DNA of 64,000 nt from Cellulophaga sp. Hel_I_12 (GCF_000799565.1 NZ_JUHB01000001.1:3785501-3849500); one strand, 5' to 3'. Shown: positions 23,764 to 32,640, numbered from the stretch's first letter. Notes: generated by a model from the sequence alone, not told the origin. Numbers and translations: made by a program.

Positions 23764-26631
23764 ATGATGACAAAAAAATCCTTTAAACATGTATTTTTAA
23801 TAGCACTAGCTGCCGGATTAAGTTTTACATCTTGTAAAACAGAAAAAGAAGCAAGCCCTGAGAGTGCTTTATTAGCTGTAGAATTTGAAAAATATGAACT
23901 TGAAAACGGTCTCGATGTAATCTTACATCAAGATAAAAGCGATCCGATTGTATCTGTAGCGATTCAGTATGGGGTAGGTTCGAATCGAGAAAAAACAGGA
24001 AGAACTGGTTTTGCTCACTTATTTGAACATATGCTTTTTCAGGAATCTGAAAATGTTCCTCAAGACCAGTTTTTTAAAAAAATCCAAGATGCAGGTGGAA
24101 CTTTAAACGGTGGTACCTGGAAAGATGGAACCATTTATTATGAGGTGGTGCCTAAAAATGCTATGGAAACGGTGCTTTGGTTAGAAAGTGACCGTATGGG
24201 CTACTTGATTAATACCGTTACCCAAGCAGCCTTTACCAATCAACAGGAAGTGGTGCAAAATGAAAAAAGGCAACGTGTAGACAATAACCCTTATGGTCAT
24301 GAAAGTTGGGTCATCGATAAAAATATATATCCTGAAGGCCACCCATACAACTGGCAAGTAATTGGTGAATTGGTCGATTTACAAAACGCCACTGTCGATG
24401 ATGTAAAAGAATTTTATGATAAATTTTACGGTCCAAACAACGCTACTTTGGTACTAGCAGGCGATTTTGAAAAAGAAGATGCAAAAGCCTTGATTGAAAA
24501 ATATTTTGGTGAAATTAAAAGAAGACAAGAAGTTGCTCCAATTGAACCAAAAGCAGTTACTATAGCTGAAACCGTTCGTTTATACCATGAAGATAATTTT
24601 GCAAATACGGCACAATTAAATATGGTTTGGCCTACGACTTATCAATACACGGATGATGCTTATGCCTTAGATTTTTTAGCGGAGCTATTGTCAAGTGGAA
24701 AAAAAGCACCTATTTATAAAGTGTTAGAAAAAGAGAAGGAGCTAACTTCAAGTTCTTATGCCTATAATAATTCACAAGAACTAGCAGGCGAGTTTTATAT
24801 TACCGTAACGGCTAATTCTGGAAAAAGTTTGAATGATATTGAAAAAGGTATTTTTGAAGCTTTCGCTATGTTCGAAAAAGAGGGTGTTACAGATCGTGAT
24901 ATCGAGCGTATTAAAGCTGGCTTAGAAACCGATTTTTATAACGGAATTAGTAGTGTGTTAGGAAAGTCTTTCCAATTAGCACAGTACAATACTTTTACGG
25001 GAGATCCGGGTTTTATTGAGAAAGATATCGCTAACATTAAAAAGGTTACTAAAGAAGATATCATGAGGGTGTATAACAAATACCTTAAAGATAAGCCCTA
25101 CGTAATTACTAGTTTTGTACCGAAAGGTCAGATGGAATTGATCGCTGAAAACTCCAAGAAAGCACCTGTGGTAGAAGAAGAAATTAAAGAAAATGTAGCA
25201 GCTGTTATCGAAGAAAGCAATGAAGAAATTGTAAAAACGCCTTCTTTAATTGATCGTTCTATAGAGCCTGCACAGGGTGAATCACCAAGTTTAAATATAC
25301 CTACGAGTTGGTCATCTACTTTAACGAATGGTATGAAAGTTTATGGAATAGAACAAAACGAAATTCCTACGGTAAACTTTAGTATTCGTATGGATGGAGG
25401 TCACCTGTTAGATACTATGGATAAAAATGGCGTAGCAAATTTAATTACCGACATGATGATGGAAGGTACCGCCAATAAAACTCCAGAGCAATTAGAAGAA
25501 GAAATAGAGTTATTAGGCGCTAGTATAAATATGTACACCAGCAGAGAGGCTATTGTTGTAAGTGGTAATACATTGGTGCGTAATTTTGATAAAACGATGG
25601 AATTAGTAAAAGAAATTTTATTAGAACCACGTTGGGACGCAGAAGAGTTTGCTATGAAAAAAACAAGCACGATCAACGATATAAAACGCTCTGATGCGAA
25701 CCCAAATGCAGTGGCTAACAGGGTATATAATAAATTGCTATATGGGGACAATCATATTTTTGCCTATCCTACGAGTGGAACAGTTGCTTCTGTTGAAGCA
25801 ATTACCATGGAAGATTTAAAAGCGTTTTATGCTAAAAATTTCTCACCTTCTATTAGCACCATTCACGTAGTAGGTAAAATTGATAAAGCCAAAACTTTAA
25901 AAACCTTAAAAGGATTAGAAACGGAATGGGCGGCAAAAGAAGTAACTATTCCAGAATACCCTATTGCTAATAACCGTGATAAGGCTTCTTTGTATTTTGT
26001 AGATATACCAGAAGCAAAACAATCAGTTATTACTATTGGTAACATTGGTTTGGCGCGTAATGACAAAGACTTTTTTCCAGCCGAGGTTATGAACTACAAG
26101 TTAGGTGGTTCTTTTTCAGGGAATATAAACTTAATTTTAAGAGAGGAAAAAGGATATACCTATGGAGCAAATTCAAGGTTTAGCGGTAGTAAAATACCAG
26201 GAACCTTTACCGCTTCGTCAAGTGTTAGAACCAATACTACAGGAGAATCAGTTAGTATTTTCAAAGATGAAATTAAAAAGTATAAAGAGGGTATCTCTCA
26301 AGAAGATTTAGATTTTACGAAGAATGCATTAATAAAGTCTAATGCACGTCGTTTTGAAACACAAGGCTCTTTATTAGGTATGCTTCAAGAAATGAGTGAA
26401 TATGGTTTGGATCCTAATTATATAGAAAAGGAAGAGGAAATCATCAGAAACATGAGCTTGGAGCAACATAAGGCTTTAGCTAACAAATTATTAGATGAAT
26501 CAAAGATGGCTTATTTAGTAGTAGGTGATGCAGCAACGCAATATGCTCAATTTAAGCTTATGGGCTTTGATGAGGTATTATTAATTAATAAAGAAGGAGA
26601 AGAAGCAAAAATGGATGGGGTAAAAAACTAA
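23764..26631 (+). CDS. M16 family zinc metallopeptidase, lipoprotein
   Basis: This is a 955-residue double M16 protein. A lipobox ends at Cys24 (FTSC-KTEKE), so it is an envelope lipoprotein. The N-terminal half (~40-480) carries the inverted zinc motif HLFEH (His85, Glu88, His89), with a downstream acidic ligand near Glu167 in VVQNEKRQR. The C-terminal half (~510-940) is a second M16 fold without HxxEH, as expected for the non-catalytic partner domain. The glutamate-rich linker (~460-495) is unusual. Such proteins degrade peptides in the periplasm. It is a single gene with its own terminator. Confidence 0.93.
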   Translation: MMTKKSFKHVFLIALAAGLSFTSCKTEKEASPESALLAVEFEKYELENGLDVILHQDKSDPIVSVAIQYGVGSNREKTGRTGFAHLFEHMLFQESENVPQDQFFKKIQDAGGTLNGGTWKDGTIYYEVVPKNAMETVLWLESDRMGYLINTVTQAAFTNQQEVVQNEKRQRVDNNPYGHESWVIDKNIYPEGHPYNWQVIGELVDLQNATVDDVKEFYDKFYGPNNATLVLAGDFEKEDAKALIEKYFGEIKRRQEVAPIEPKAVTIAETVRLYHEDNFANTAQLNMVWPTTYQYTDDAYALDFLAELLSSGKKAPIYKVLEKEKELTSSSYAYNNSQELAGEFYITVTANSGKSLNDIEKGIFEAFAMFEKEGVTDRDIERIKAGLETDFYNGISSVLGKSFQLAQYNTFTGDPGFIEKDIANIKKVTKEDIMRVYNKYLKDKPYVITSFVPKGQMELIAENSKKAPVVEEEIKENVAAVIEESNEEIVKTPSLIDRSIEPAQGESPSLNIPTSWSSTLTNGMKVYGIEQNEIPTVNFSIRMDGGHLLDTMDKNGVANLITDMMMEGTANKTPEQLEEEIELLGASINMYTSREAIVVSGNTLVRNFDKTMELVKEILLEPRWDAEEFAMKKTSTINDIKRSDANPNAVANRVYNKLLYGDNHIFAYPTSGTVASVEAITMEDLKAFYAKNFSPSISTIHVVGKIDKAKTLKTLKGLETEWAAKEVTIPEYPIANNRDKASLYFVDIPEAKQSVITIGNIGLARNDKDFFPAEVMNYKLGGSFSGNINLILREEKGYTYGANSRFSGSKIPGTFTASSSVRTNTTGESVSIFKDEIKKYKEGISQEDLDFTKNALIKSNARRFETQGSLLGMLQEMSEYGLDPNYIEKEEEIIRNMSLEQHKALANKLLDESKMAYLVVGDAATQYAQFKLMGFDEVLLINKEGEEAKMDGVKN

Positions 26632-26655
26632 GTCTGTTTAATGCTATATTTAAAA

Positions 26656-26686
26656 AGGTTGATGTGTATGCATCGACCTTTTTTTT
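26656..26686 (+). terminator. Terminator of the M16 peptidase gene
   Basis: AAGGTTGATG and CATCGACCTT form a stem with one G-U pair around a short TGTATG loop, followed by eight T residues. It begins about 25 bp after the stop codon. Confidence 0.85.
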
Positions 26687-26705
26687 AGTTTAATTTTTGA
26701 ATTTG

Positions 26706-26801
26706 TTAGGCGAATAAAAATCTAAAAAGTAATAAGCTGAATAAGATTATAGCCAAAACAATTCCAGAGATTTTTAAGGTTGGTCTTTTTAATTTTTTCA
26801 T
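26706..26801 (-). CDS. Possible 31-aa single-helix membrane peptide
   Basis: The minus strand between the M16 gene and rlmF holds a short open frame starting MKKLKRPTLKISGIV and ending in FRFLFA. It has a basic N terminus and one membrane helix of about 20 hydrophobic residues, a typical small membrane peptide. There is no clear Shine-Dalgarno sequence, but many Bacteroidota genes lack one. It is too short for compositional proof, so confidence is limited. Confidence 0.4.
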   Translation of the reverse strand: MKKLKRPTLKISGIVLAIILFSLLLFRFLFA

Positions 26802-27168
26802 TTTGTTGAGCTTTGACAGGTATTTATTACTAAGATACAGCATATTACATGGTGTAGCTGCACAACTAGTAGTTGAATTTTTTTCAGAGACTATCTTTAG
26901 GCTATTGAGATCATAAATTCATAAAAGAAGGGATTAGAAGTGCTACCTTTGTGCTTTTAAAAGGGCTAATGATTTCTGGGTTCAGAGCCTTATGGAAAAA
27001 CCTTGCGAATTTCAAAAGCGAGCATATGTCGTGATTTATAGCTAAACTCCTTAAGTCAAAAAAGAAATTGAATCTTACAGGTGCATCTATGTGAAGAAAA
27101 ACAAGAAGTACCCCCATGAAATTAAAGAAGGGTACATTTCAATGAAATATAAGAAAACTAGCCTACTC

Positions 27169-28131
27169 ATGTCCAAAGAAAAAAAGCAACAAGAAAAGAA
27201 AAAACTACATACCAGAAACAAAAATCGCGATAGGTATGATTTACCAGCTTTAGTCACTGCAACTCCTGAGTTGGCACAGTATGTAAAGCCTAATTTGCAT
27301 GGCGAAGATACCGTTGATTTTTCGAATGCTAGTGCTGTAAAACTTCTTAACAAGGCCTTATTAAGTCACTATTACGGGATAAAGAATTGGGATTTTCCTG
27401 ATGAAAATTTATGTCCGCCTATTCCAGGGAGAGCAGATTATATACATTATGTCGCTGATTTGTTAGCGGAAAGCAATTTTGGTGTGATTCCAAAAGGGGA
27501 TAAGATTAGGTGTTTAGATATTGGTGTTGGCGCTAATTGCATTTATCCTATTATAGGCGTTACCACATACGATTGGAACTTTATTGGCTCAGATATTGAT
27601 CCAAAATCTATTGCATCAGCACAGCATATTGTAGCGAGTAATGCAGCACTTAAGGATAAAATTGATTGTAGGTTACAGGAAAATCGAAAAGATGTTTTAT
27701 ATGGTATCCTAGATAAGGAAGATAAAATTGATGTAAGCTTGTGCAACCCACCTTTTCATGCATCAGTGGAGGAGGCTGAAAAGGGAGCACTCCGAAAAAT
27801 CAAGAATTTGTCTGGGAAAAATGAAAAACAGCCTGATCTTAATTTTGCAGGAATTAGTACGGAGCTTATTTGTGAGGGTGGTGAACTTAAGTTTATTACC
27901 AATATGATTAGAGAAAGTAAAAATTTTGGCAAAAACTGCTTTTGGTTTACAAGCTTAGTCTCTAAAAAATCTAATCTGACAGGAATTTATAAAGCCTTAG
28001 AAAAAGCGGATGCCAATCAGGTAAAAACGATTCCCATAGGTACCGGTAATAAATCGAGTAGAATTGTGGCTTGGACGTTCTTAACCAAAGAAGAACAGAA
28101 AGCGTGGAGAACAACGAGGTGGAAACTATAA
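27169..28131 (+). CDS. rlmF: 23S rRNA (adenine(1618)-N(6))-methyltransferase RlmF
   Basis: This is a SAM-dependent enzyme that methylates A1618 of 23S rRNA. Recognisable features are LHTRNKNRDRYDLPALV near the start, then VDFSNASAVKLLNKALLSHY, the LCPPIPGRADYIHYVADLL stretch, the SAM-binding CLDIGVGANCIYP, and the catalytic CNPPFHAS. I choose the ATG at 27169 (MSKEKKQQ) because it matches the usual family start. The frame is open back to a GTG at 27091, but that would add 26 atypical residues. It stands alone. Confidence 0.92.
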   Translation: MSKEKKQQEKKKLHTRNKNRDRYDLPALVTATPELAQYVKPNLHGEDTVDFSNASAVKLLNKALLSHYYGIKNWDFPDENLCPPIPGRADYIHYVADLLAESNFGVIPKGDKIRCLDIGVGANCIYPIIGVTTYDWNFIGSDIDPKSIASAQHIVASNAALKDKIDCRLQENRKDVLYGILDKEDKIDVSLCNPPFHASVEEAEKGALRKIKNLSGKNEKQPDLNFAGISTELICEGGELKFITNMIRESKNFGKNCFWFTSLVSKKSNLTGIYKALEKADANQVKTIPIGTGNKSSRIVAWTFLTKEEQKAWRTTRWKL

Positions 28132-28238
28132 GTAAGCCTCTTTTCGAAATGCCGATGCAGTACAACTAAAAATTTTTTCCTTTATTAGGTTAATTTGGAT
28201 ATATTTATCTTGGAGCAATAACACCAGGTTAAGAAGCT

Positions 28239-28817
28239 ATGAATACTAAAATTAACGAAAGAAAGAACATCATTGTTTCTTTTAAAGCTAATGTAAGCTT
28301 ACCCAAGGGTATAGACAAAAGAATTCAAAGCCTTACAGGGCTAACAATTATTAATGCGCTTATTGCTTTGCCTTGTATTTGTATTGTTATTTCTACTATT
28401 CTTTTGGAACCCTTAGGCATAGAGGTTTTTAAATGGGATAAAATGGGGTTATTAGTTATTTTTAGTGTAAGCTTTTCTTTGGGATTACCAGAGTATTTTT
28501 ACGAATTAAAGCTATTGAATCATCTCAAAAAAATAAATAAAGCTACAGATTTTGAAGGCCTTGAAGCCTTAAATTCTGAATTGAAAATGATCATTAACGT
28601 ACTAAACAACAAACTTAAAAACTACAAGTATCTAATTCCTTTGGTCTTGGTGATTTTTATTTTTGGACTCCTTCAGATTTTTTCAGATAGGCTGAATCCA
28701 TACTGGGGCTATATAAGAATTCCTGTGCTTTTATTTTATGGAATCAGCATCAGTAGGTTTGTTTTGACCTATCCTAAAATCAACAAAAATATAAGAGCTG
28801 CCGAAAAAGCGCTGTAG
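28239..28817 (+). CDS. Four-helix membrane protein of unknown function
   Basis: This is a 192-residue protein with four predicted membrane helices: ~32-54, ~65-85, ~128-148 and ~158-175. A cytoplasmic helix (KKINKATDFEGLEALNSELK) lies between helices 2 and 3. I recognise no family. It lies between rlmF and a DUF2945 gene with about 100 bp on each side, so it is probably monocistronic. Function is unknown. Confidence 0.75.
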   Translation: MNTKINERKNIIVSFKANVSLPKGIDKRIQSLTGLTIINALIALPCICIVISTILLEPLGIEVFKWDKMGLLVIFSVSFSLGLPEYFYELKLLNHLKKINKATDFEGLEALNSELKMIINVLNNKLKNYKYLIPLVLVIFIFGLLQIFSDRLNPYWGYIRIPVLLFYGISISRFVLTYPKINKNIRAAEKAL

Positions 28818-28901
28818 TAAGTTCTAAGTGGCTCCAAACTAATTCTCAAATTTCAAGTACCCCGAAGTGGTTCAGGAGCAAGATACATTAATGAATGTTA
28901 T

Positions 28902-29117
28902 TTATTCATCTTCGCGCGCTACCTCGTTCTCACTCTTTAAAACAAAATCACCATCCTCTTGTTCAATAAACAAAGCTTTATTGCCTACCTCTCCATGTCG
29001 TGTAACTTCGGAACCTTTTATGGTCTTGGTAATAGACTCGGTATAGGTCTCTTTAACTGTTCCTCTTCCAAATCCGTTTCCCCATTTCCATTGTACTCTG
29101 CTGCCTTTCTGTATCAT
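28902..29117 (-). CDS. DUF2945 (HVA1-like Tudor) family protein
   Basis: This is a 71-residue soluble protein matching the small DUF2945/HVA1 family. It starts MIQKGSRVQWKWGNGFGRGTV, has the central KGSEVTRHGEVGNKAL motif, and ends in an acidic LKSENEVAREDE tail. The fold is a compact Tudor-like beta barrel, and the biochemical role is not established. It is separate from the tandem peptide genes downstream on the other strand. Confidence 0.88.
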   Translation of the reverse strand: MIQKGSRVQWKWGNGFGRGTVKETYTESITKTIKGSEVTRHGEVGNKALFIEQEDGDFVLKSENEVAREDE

Positions 29118-29348
29118 AGCTACTTAATTTTATACAAAGATCCTTCATTGCTTGCCTTTTTGGGGTCGCAATCCAGATAAAATATTGATCCATATGCACC
29201 ATGGTAAATATTAAAAACAAACGGGTAGCATGAAAGACAACTTTAATTTAATACTGCTTTAGAGCAAGATGCTAAAGTTCAATTAGCTTCACTTTTTGTT
29301 TTTAAGTCAACTTAGGCAACAGTAATCTAGAAGCTTAAAAAATATTTT

Positions 29349-29527
29349 ACCGATAAAAAGCACAATAGTTCGGTCAATGAATTTTCAATGCATTTTCGGT
29401 AAACGGTGAAAATGTTGCTGATATCTAGATAAATTTCATTCACCGATAGATAAGCGGGACTGACCGATTTATGGCGAAATAGGCTTCATCGCGGGGGTAT
29501 CTTTACAGTGTAATTAAACCACAAGTC
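29349..29527 (+). repeat. Conserved upstream regulatory region, copy 1
   Basis: This is the first of three ~180-bp regions that precede the three 80-aa peptide genes. It contains an ACCGAT at 29350-29355, a CATTTTC/GAAAATG inverted repeat (29391-29414), TATCTAGATA (29422-29431), and two ACCGAT hexamers at 29442 and 29463, exactly 21 bp apart. A -7-like TATCTTTA (29498-29505) lies 29 bp further on. No -33 TTG is visible, so an activator-dependent promoter is inferred. Confidence 0.75.
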
Positions 29528-29770
29528 ATGAAAACTATCTTAACTATCTTATTTATTCTTTTTACAGGTCTTTTCGCTCAAGCTCAAGAAAACACTGTGA
29601 ATGTTAAAGTAGAAGTGACTATAGAAACTGTTGTTTTGGTTACACCAACAATCGAGTCAGTTTTAAATGCTAACGAAACTAAAGTAGCTCGTTTGTATAT
29701 GGATAAGAATTACAAAGTAAAAAAAGAGTTGTCTTTCGCAACTAAAGCTAACAAATCTAAATTAGCCTAA
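29528..29770 (+). CDS. Small secreted peptide, tandem copy 1
   Basis: This 80-residue protein has a signal peptide (MKTILTILFILFTGLFAQAQ) and a mature part of ~60 residues. The mature part has a valine-rich amphipathic strand region (VNVKVEVTIETVVLVTP) and a basic C-terminal half (KVARLYMDKNYKVKKELSFA). It is identical in sequence to copy 3 and differs from copy 2 at one residue (Asn versus Lys in VLNA-ETKV). I recognise no family. The conserved promoter region and coding sequence show it is expressed under selection or was recently homogenised. Export to the periplasm or beyond is inferred. Confidence 0.82.
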   Translation: MKTILTILFILFTGLFAQAQENTVNVKVEVTIETVVLVTPTIESVLNANETKVARLYMDKNYKVKKELSFATKANKSKLA

Positions 29771-29956
29771 TTCATCTCCCTTTTATTTTAAACGACATAG
29801 CCTTACCGCATTTTCTAAAATTACCGTTCTCCCTTAAATTTTATAAACACGAATTGACTACCCGTAGCGCTAAGAATTTTTGTGTTTCTAACAGACTCCT
29901 TTTTAGGAATACATAAATAGAAGTAGCAGAAGCTATTGGTTATAGTTTGCTCATGT
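29771..29956. other. Spacer unique to tandem copy 1
   Basis: After the shared tail TTCATCTCCC the sequence TTTTATTTT occurs at 29781-29789 and again at 29957-29965. The 167 bp between them are absent from the equivalent junction behind copy 2 (30641), so they are an insertion in copy 1 or a deletion in the later unit. No gene or structure is visible inside. Confidence 0.6.
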
Positions 29957-30640
29957 TTTTATTTTCACACTTTCTGAAATAAAAATACCACTCGAAGTAG
30001 TAGTTTATAAAAAGCTATTTAAAAGAATATCACAGTAGCTACAAATTGGGTCATTTAAAGATCCTTGAAATTACTCATCAGGCATTTTACCCTGCACTAA
30101 GTTCACAGACCGTAAGATTTTTAGGAGCCACTACTTAATTTATTCCATCACTTTCAACTCCAAAGCAGCGTTTTGGACAGCTTTCGATACGGATGTCAAA
30201 TTAGAAATTCCGATAAAAAGCACAATAGTTCGGTCAATGAATTTTCAATACATTTTCGGTAAACGGCGAAAATGTTGCTGATATCTAGATAATTTTCATT
30301 CACCGATAGATAAGCGGGACTGACCGATGTATGGCGAAATAGGCTTCATCGCGGGGGTATCTTTACAGTGTAATTAAACCACAAGTCATGAAAACTATCT
30401 TAACTATCTTATTTATTCTTTTTACAGGTCTTTTCGCTCAAGCTCAAGAAAACACTGTTAATGTTAAAGTAGAAGTGACTATAGAAACTGTTGTTTTGGT
30501 TACACCAACAATCGAGTCGGTTTTAAATGCTAAAGAAACTAAAGTAGCTCGTTTGTATATGGATAAAAATTACAAAGTAAAAAAAGAGTTGTCTTTCGCA
30601 ACTAAAGCCAACAAATCTAAATTAGCCTAATTCATCTCCC
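29957..30640 (+). repeat. Tandem duplication unit containing peptide copy 2
   Basis: This unit of about 685 bp has its non-coding half (29957-30208), its regulatory region (30209-30387) and its gene (30388-30630) repeated directly as the next unit (30641-31316). The two units show scattered base changes and small indels in the non-coding part but almost none in the coding part. A conserved block, CCACTACTTAATTTATTCCA and what follows, lies about 70 bp before the regulatory region in both. Confidence 0.75.
30388..30630 (+). CDS. Small secreted peptide, tandem copy 2
   Basis: This 80-residue signal-peptide protein is the same as copies 1 and 3 except for one substitution (VLNAKETKV instead of VLNANETKV). 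The upstream region repeats the paired ACCGAT boxes at 30302 and 30323 (21 bp apart) and TATCTTTA at 30358-30365. The near-identity of the coding sequences, contrasted with more divergent flanks, points to recent duplication, gene conversion or purifying selection. Confidence 0.82.
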   Translation: MKTILTILFILFTGLFAQAQENTVNVKVEVTIETVVLVTPTIESVLNAKETKVARLYMDKNYKVKKELSFATKANKSKLA

Positions 30641-31316
30641 TTTTATTTTCACACTTCCTGAAATAAAAATTCCACTCGAAGTAGTAGTTTATAAAAATCC
30701 ATTCAAATAAACATCAGAGTAGCTGCCAATTTGGTTATTTATGGATATCTCTTACATCAAATACAAGGCATTTTATCTTTCACTAAGTTCACAAACCATA
30801 AGATTTTTAGTAGCCACTACTTAATTTATTCCATCACTTTCAACTCAAAAGCAGCGTTTTGGACAGCTTTCAATACGGATGTCAAATTAGAAATTCCGAT
30901 AAAAAACACATTAGTTCGGCCAATGAATTTTCAATGCATTTTCGGTAAACGGTAAAAATGTTGTTTACATCTAGATAATTTTCATTCACCGATAGATAAA
31001 CGGGACTGACCGATTTTTCGCGAAATAGGCTTCATCACGGGGGTATCTTTACAGTGTAATTAAACCACAAGTCATGAAAACTATCTTAACTATCTTATTT
31101 ATTCTTTTTACAGGTCTTTTCGCTCAAGCTCAAGAAAACACTGTTAATGTTAAAGTAGAAGTGACTATAGAAACTGTTGTTTTGGTTACACCAACAATCG
31201 AGTCGGTTTTAAATGCTAACGAAACTAAAGTAGCTCGTTTGTACATGGATAAGAATTACAAAGTAAAAAAAGAGTTGTCTTTCGCAACTAAAGCAAACAA
31301 ATCTAAATTAGCGTAA
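30641..31316 (+). repeat. Tandem duplication unit containing peptide copy 3
   Basis: This is a direct repeat of the preceding ~685-bp unit. It begins with TTTTATTTTCACAC, and its regulatory region has ACCGAT at 30988 and 31009 (21 bp apart) and TATCTTTA at 31044-31051. After the stop codon the similarity to copies 1 and 2 ends within a few bases, where a 36-aa frame begins. Confidence 0.75.
31074..31316 (+). CDS. Small secreted peptide, tandem copy 3
   Basis: This 80-residue protein is identical to copy 1: signal peptide, valine-rich strand, basic tail. Unlike the other two copies it is followed directly (TAA-TT-ATG) by a short membrane-peptide frame. It is the copy nearest to the convergent sensor kinase gene. 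It may be the ancestral copy, with its original downstream gene. Function is unknown. Confidence 0.82.
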   Translation: MKTILTILFILFTGLFAQAQENTVNVKVEVTIETVVLVTPTIESVLNANETKVARLYMDKNYKVKKELSFATKANKSKLA

Positions 31317-31318
31317 TT

Positions 31319-31429
31319 ATGATAGGTATTTTAATTTTCGTAGGCATTTCAACCATTATTTCATTATTTTATTTTAAGAATAAAACAACGTTTACCAAAC
31401 TTATAAAGGTAAAAGCAGATAGGAAGTAG
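31319..31429 (+). CDS. Possible 36-aa membrane peptide behind peptide copy 3
   Basis: The frame starts 2 bp after the stop codon of copy 3 and encodes MIGILIFVGISTIISLFYFK plus a basic tail ending KVKADRK. It has one membrane helix with the tail probably inside. The spacing suggests translational coupling to the secreted peptide. It ends 2 bp before the stop codon of the convergent sensor kinase gene. It is short, so its reality is inferred from position, composition and topology. Confidence 0.5.
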   Translation: MIGILIFVGISTIISLFYFKNKTTFTKLIKVKADRK

Positions 31430-31431
31430 AT

Positions 31432-32640
31432 TTATTGAGCTCCGATAGCTTGAAAGTGTTGGCCTATCTCTTTGAACTTTATGATATAATTGGTGCCTTT
31501 TTTATTATCATCTTTTAAAATAGAGCCTTTGAGCTGCCTTGTAAGGTTGTAAATAAGCTTTAAGCCTAAAGATTTTGTGGTTTGCGGATTGATGTTTTCT
31601 GCGTAACCCTCTCCGTCATCTCCAATATTTAGGACATAGTCGTCTTCATTTTCTTTTTTTAGGGTAATATTAATTTCTCCTTCACCATTATCTTTAATAC
31701 CGTATTTTAAAGAATTAGTGATAGCTTCATTAATTAATAAGCCTAAGGGAATGGCAGTGTCGATTCCTAAATTAATATCGATGATATCGATGGCTACTTT
31801 AATTTTATTATCTGTACCTTTTATAGACCGCACTAAATAATCACTGAGTTCTTCGACATAAGATTTATATTCTATTTTCGATAAATCTTCTCGCATATAT
31901 AACATTTCGTGTACCATAGCCATAGAGTTTACTCTGTTTTGGCTACTTTTTATCATGCTTTTCATTTCAGGATCATTCATGCTACGGGCCTGTAAACTCA
32001 ATAAACTTGAAACCGTTTGTAAGTTGTTTTTAACTCTATGGTGTACTTCTTTAAGTAGTGTTTCTTTTTCCTTAACCTGTTGTTCTACTTCCATCTTAGA
32101 TCTGTAGAGGTCATAATGCGTTTTAACCAACACTTTTCCAAAAACACCTCCTAATAAGTAAACAGAAAACATGATACTCATAAAGCTAAATAAATTTCTT
32201 GAGGATTCGGGAACAACGTTCACTAGAAACTTGAGTTCAGCAATACTTTCAATATAAATTAAACTTACAATTAGAAAAACCAGATACAAATAAAATTTAC
32301 CGTATTTTTTAGTGGTAACATAGCCTCCAAAGACAATAAGTGCTAAAACAAATATAAAGGCACTATTGATGCCACCGCTGTACATAGTAATGAGCACGGC
32401 ACTAATTAATGCTAGAAAAGAACTTATGTTATAGGTTACTGTTAGATTTTTGTGAAATTTAAAAGCACTAATGTTTAGTAGGTTCAGAAGCGAAAATCCA
32501 ATAAAAATATAGGGGATGATACGGTACACTTCTAGGAGATAAATACACGATAAACCAAATAAAAATGAAAGTCCTGAGGAAAAGTAACTTACCTTTAAGG
32601 TTAACTTGGTTTTTGTTTTAAGGCGCTGTTGGTATGCCAT
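31432..32640 (-). CDS. Membrane sensor histidine kinase (HisKA_2 type)
   Basis: This is a 402-residue kinase. Residues ~18-172 form about six membrane helices with almost no external loops, so it probably senses something in the membrane. A short coiled linker (~180-195) leads to the DHp helix with EVHHRVKNNLQTVSSLLSLQ (phospho-acceptor His201) and an HATPase_c domain with NEAITNSLKYG and GDDGEGY. This is the HWE/HisKA_2-like kinase group. No response regulator gene is adjacent, so it is an orphan. It converges on the tandem peptide genes, to which a regulatory link is possible but unproven. Confidence 0.9.
   Translation of the reverse strand: MAYQQRLKTKTKLTLKVSYFSSGLSFLFGLSCIYLLEVYRIIPYIFIGFSLLNLLNISAFKFHKNLTVTYNISSFLALISAVLITMYSGGINSAFIFVLALIVFGGYVTTKKYGKFYLYLVFLIVSLIYIESIAELKFLVNVVPESSRNLFSFMSIMFSVYLLGGVFGKVLVKTHYDLYRSKMEVEQQVKEKETLLKEVHHRVKNNLQTVSSLLSLQARSMNDPEMKSMIKSSQNRVNSMAMVHEMLYMREDLSKIEYKSYVEELSDYLVRSIKGTDNKIKVAIDIIDINLGIDTAIPLGLLINEAITNSLKYGIKDNGEGEINITLKKENEDDYVLNIGDDGEGYAENINPQTTKSLGLKLIYNLTRQLKGSILKDDNKKGTNYIIKFKEIGQHFQAIGAQ

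Noticed and set aside
27091..27168. N-terminal extension of RlmF from a GTG codon
   Set aside because: The added 26 residues are basic, low-complexity and absent from family members; the ATG at 27169 gives the usual start.
30731..30955. A 74-aa plus-strand frame between peptide copies 2 and 3
   Set aside because: It lies wholly in the repeated non-coding block, overlaps the regulatory region, and the same stretch before copy 2 differs at its start, so it is not a conserved gene.
29349..31316. The tandem repeats as a CRISPR or satellite array
   Set aside because: Units are ~685 bp and contain intact coding genes; there are no short regular repeats with spacers and no cas genes.
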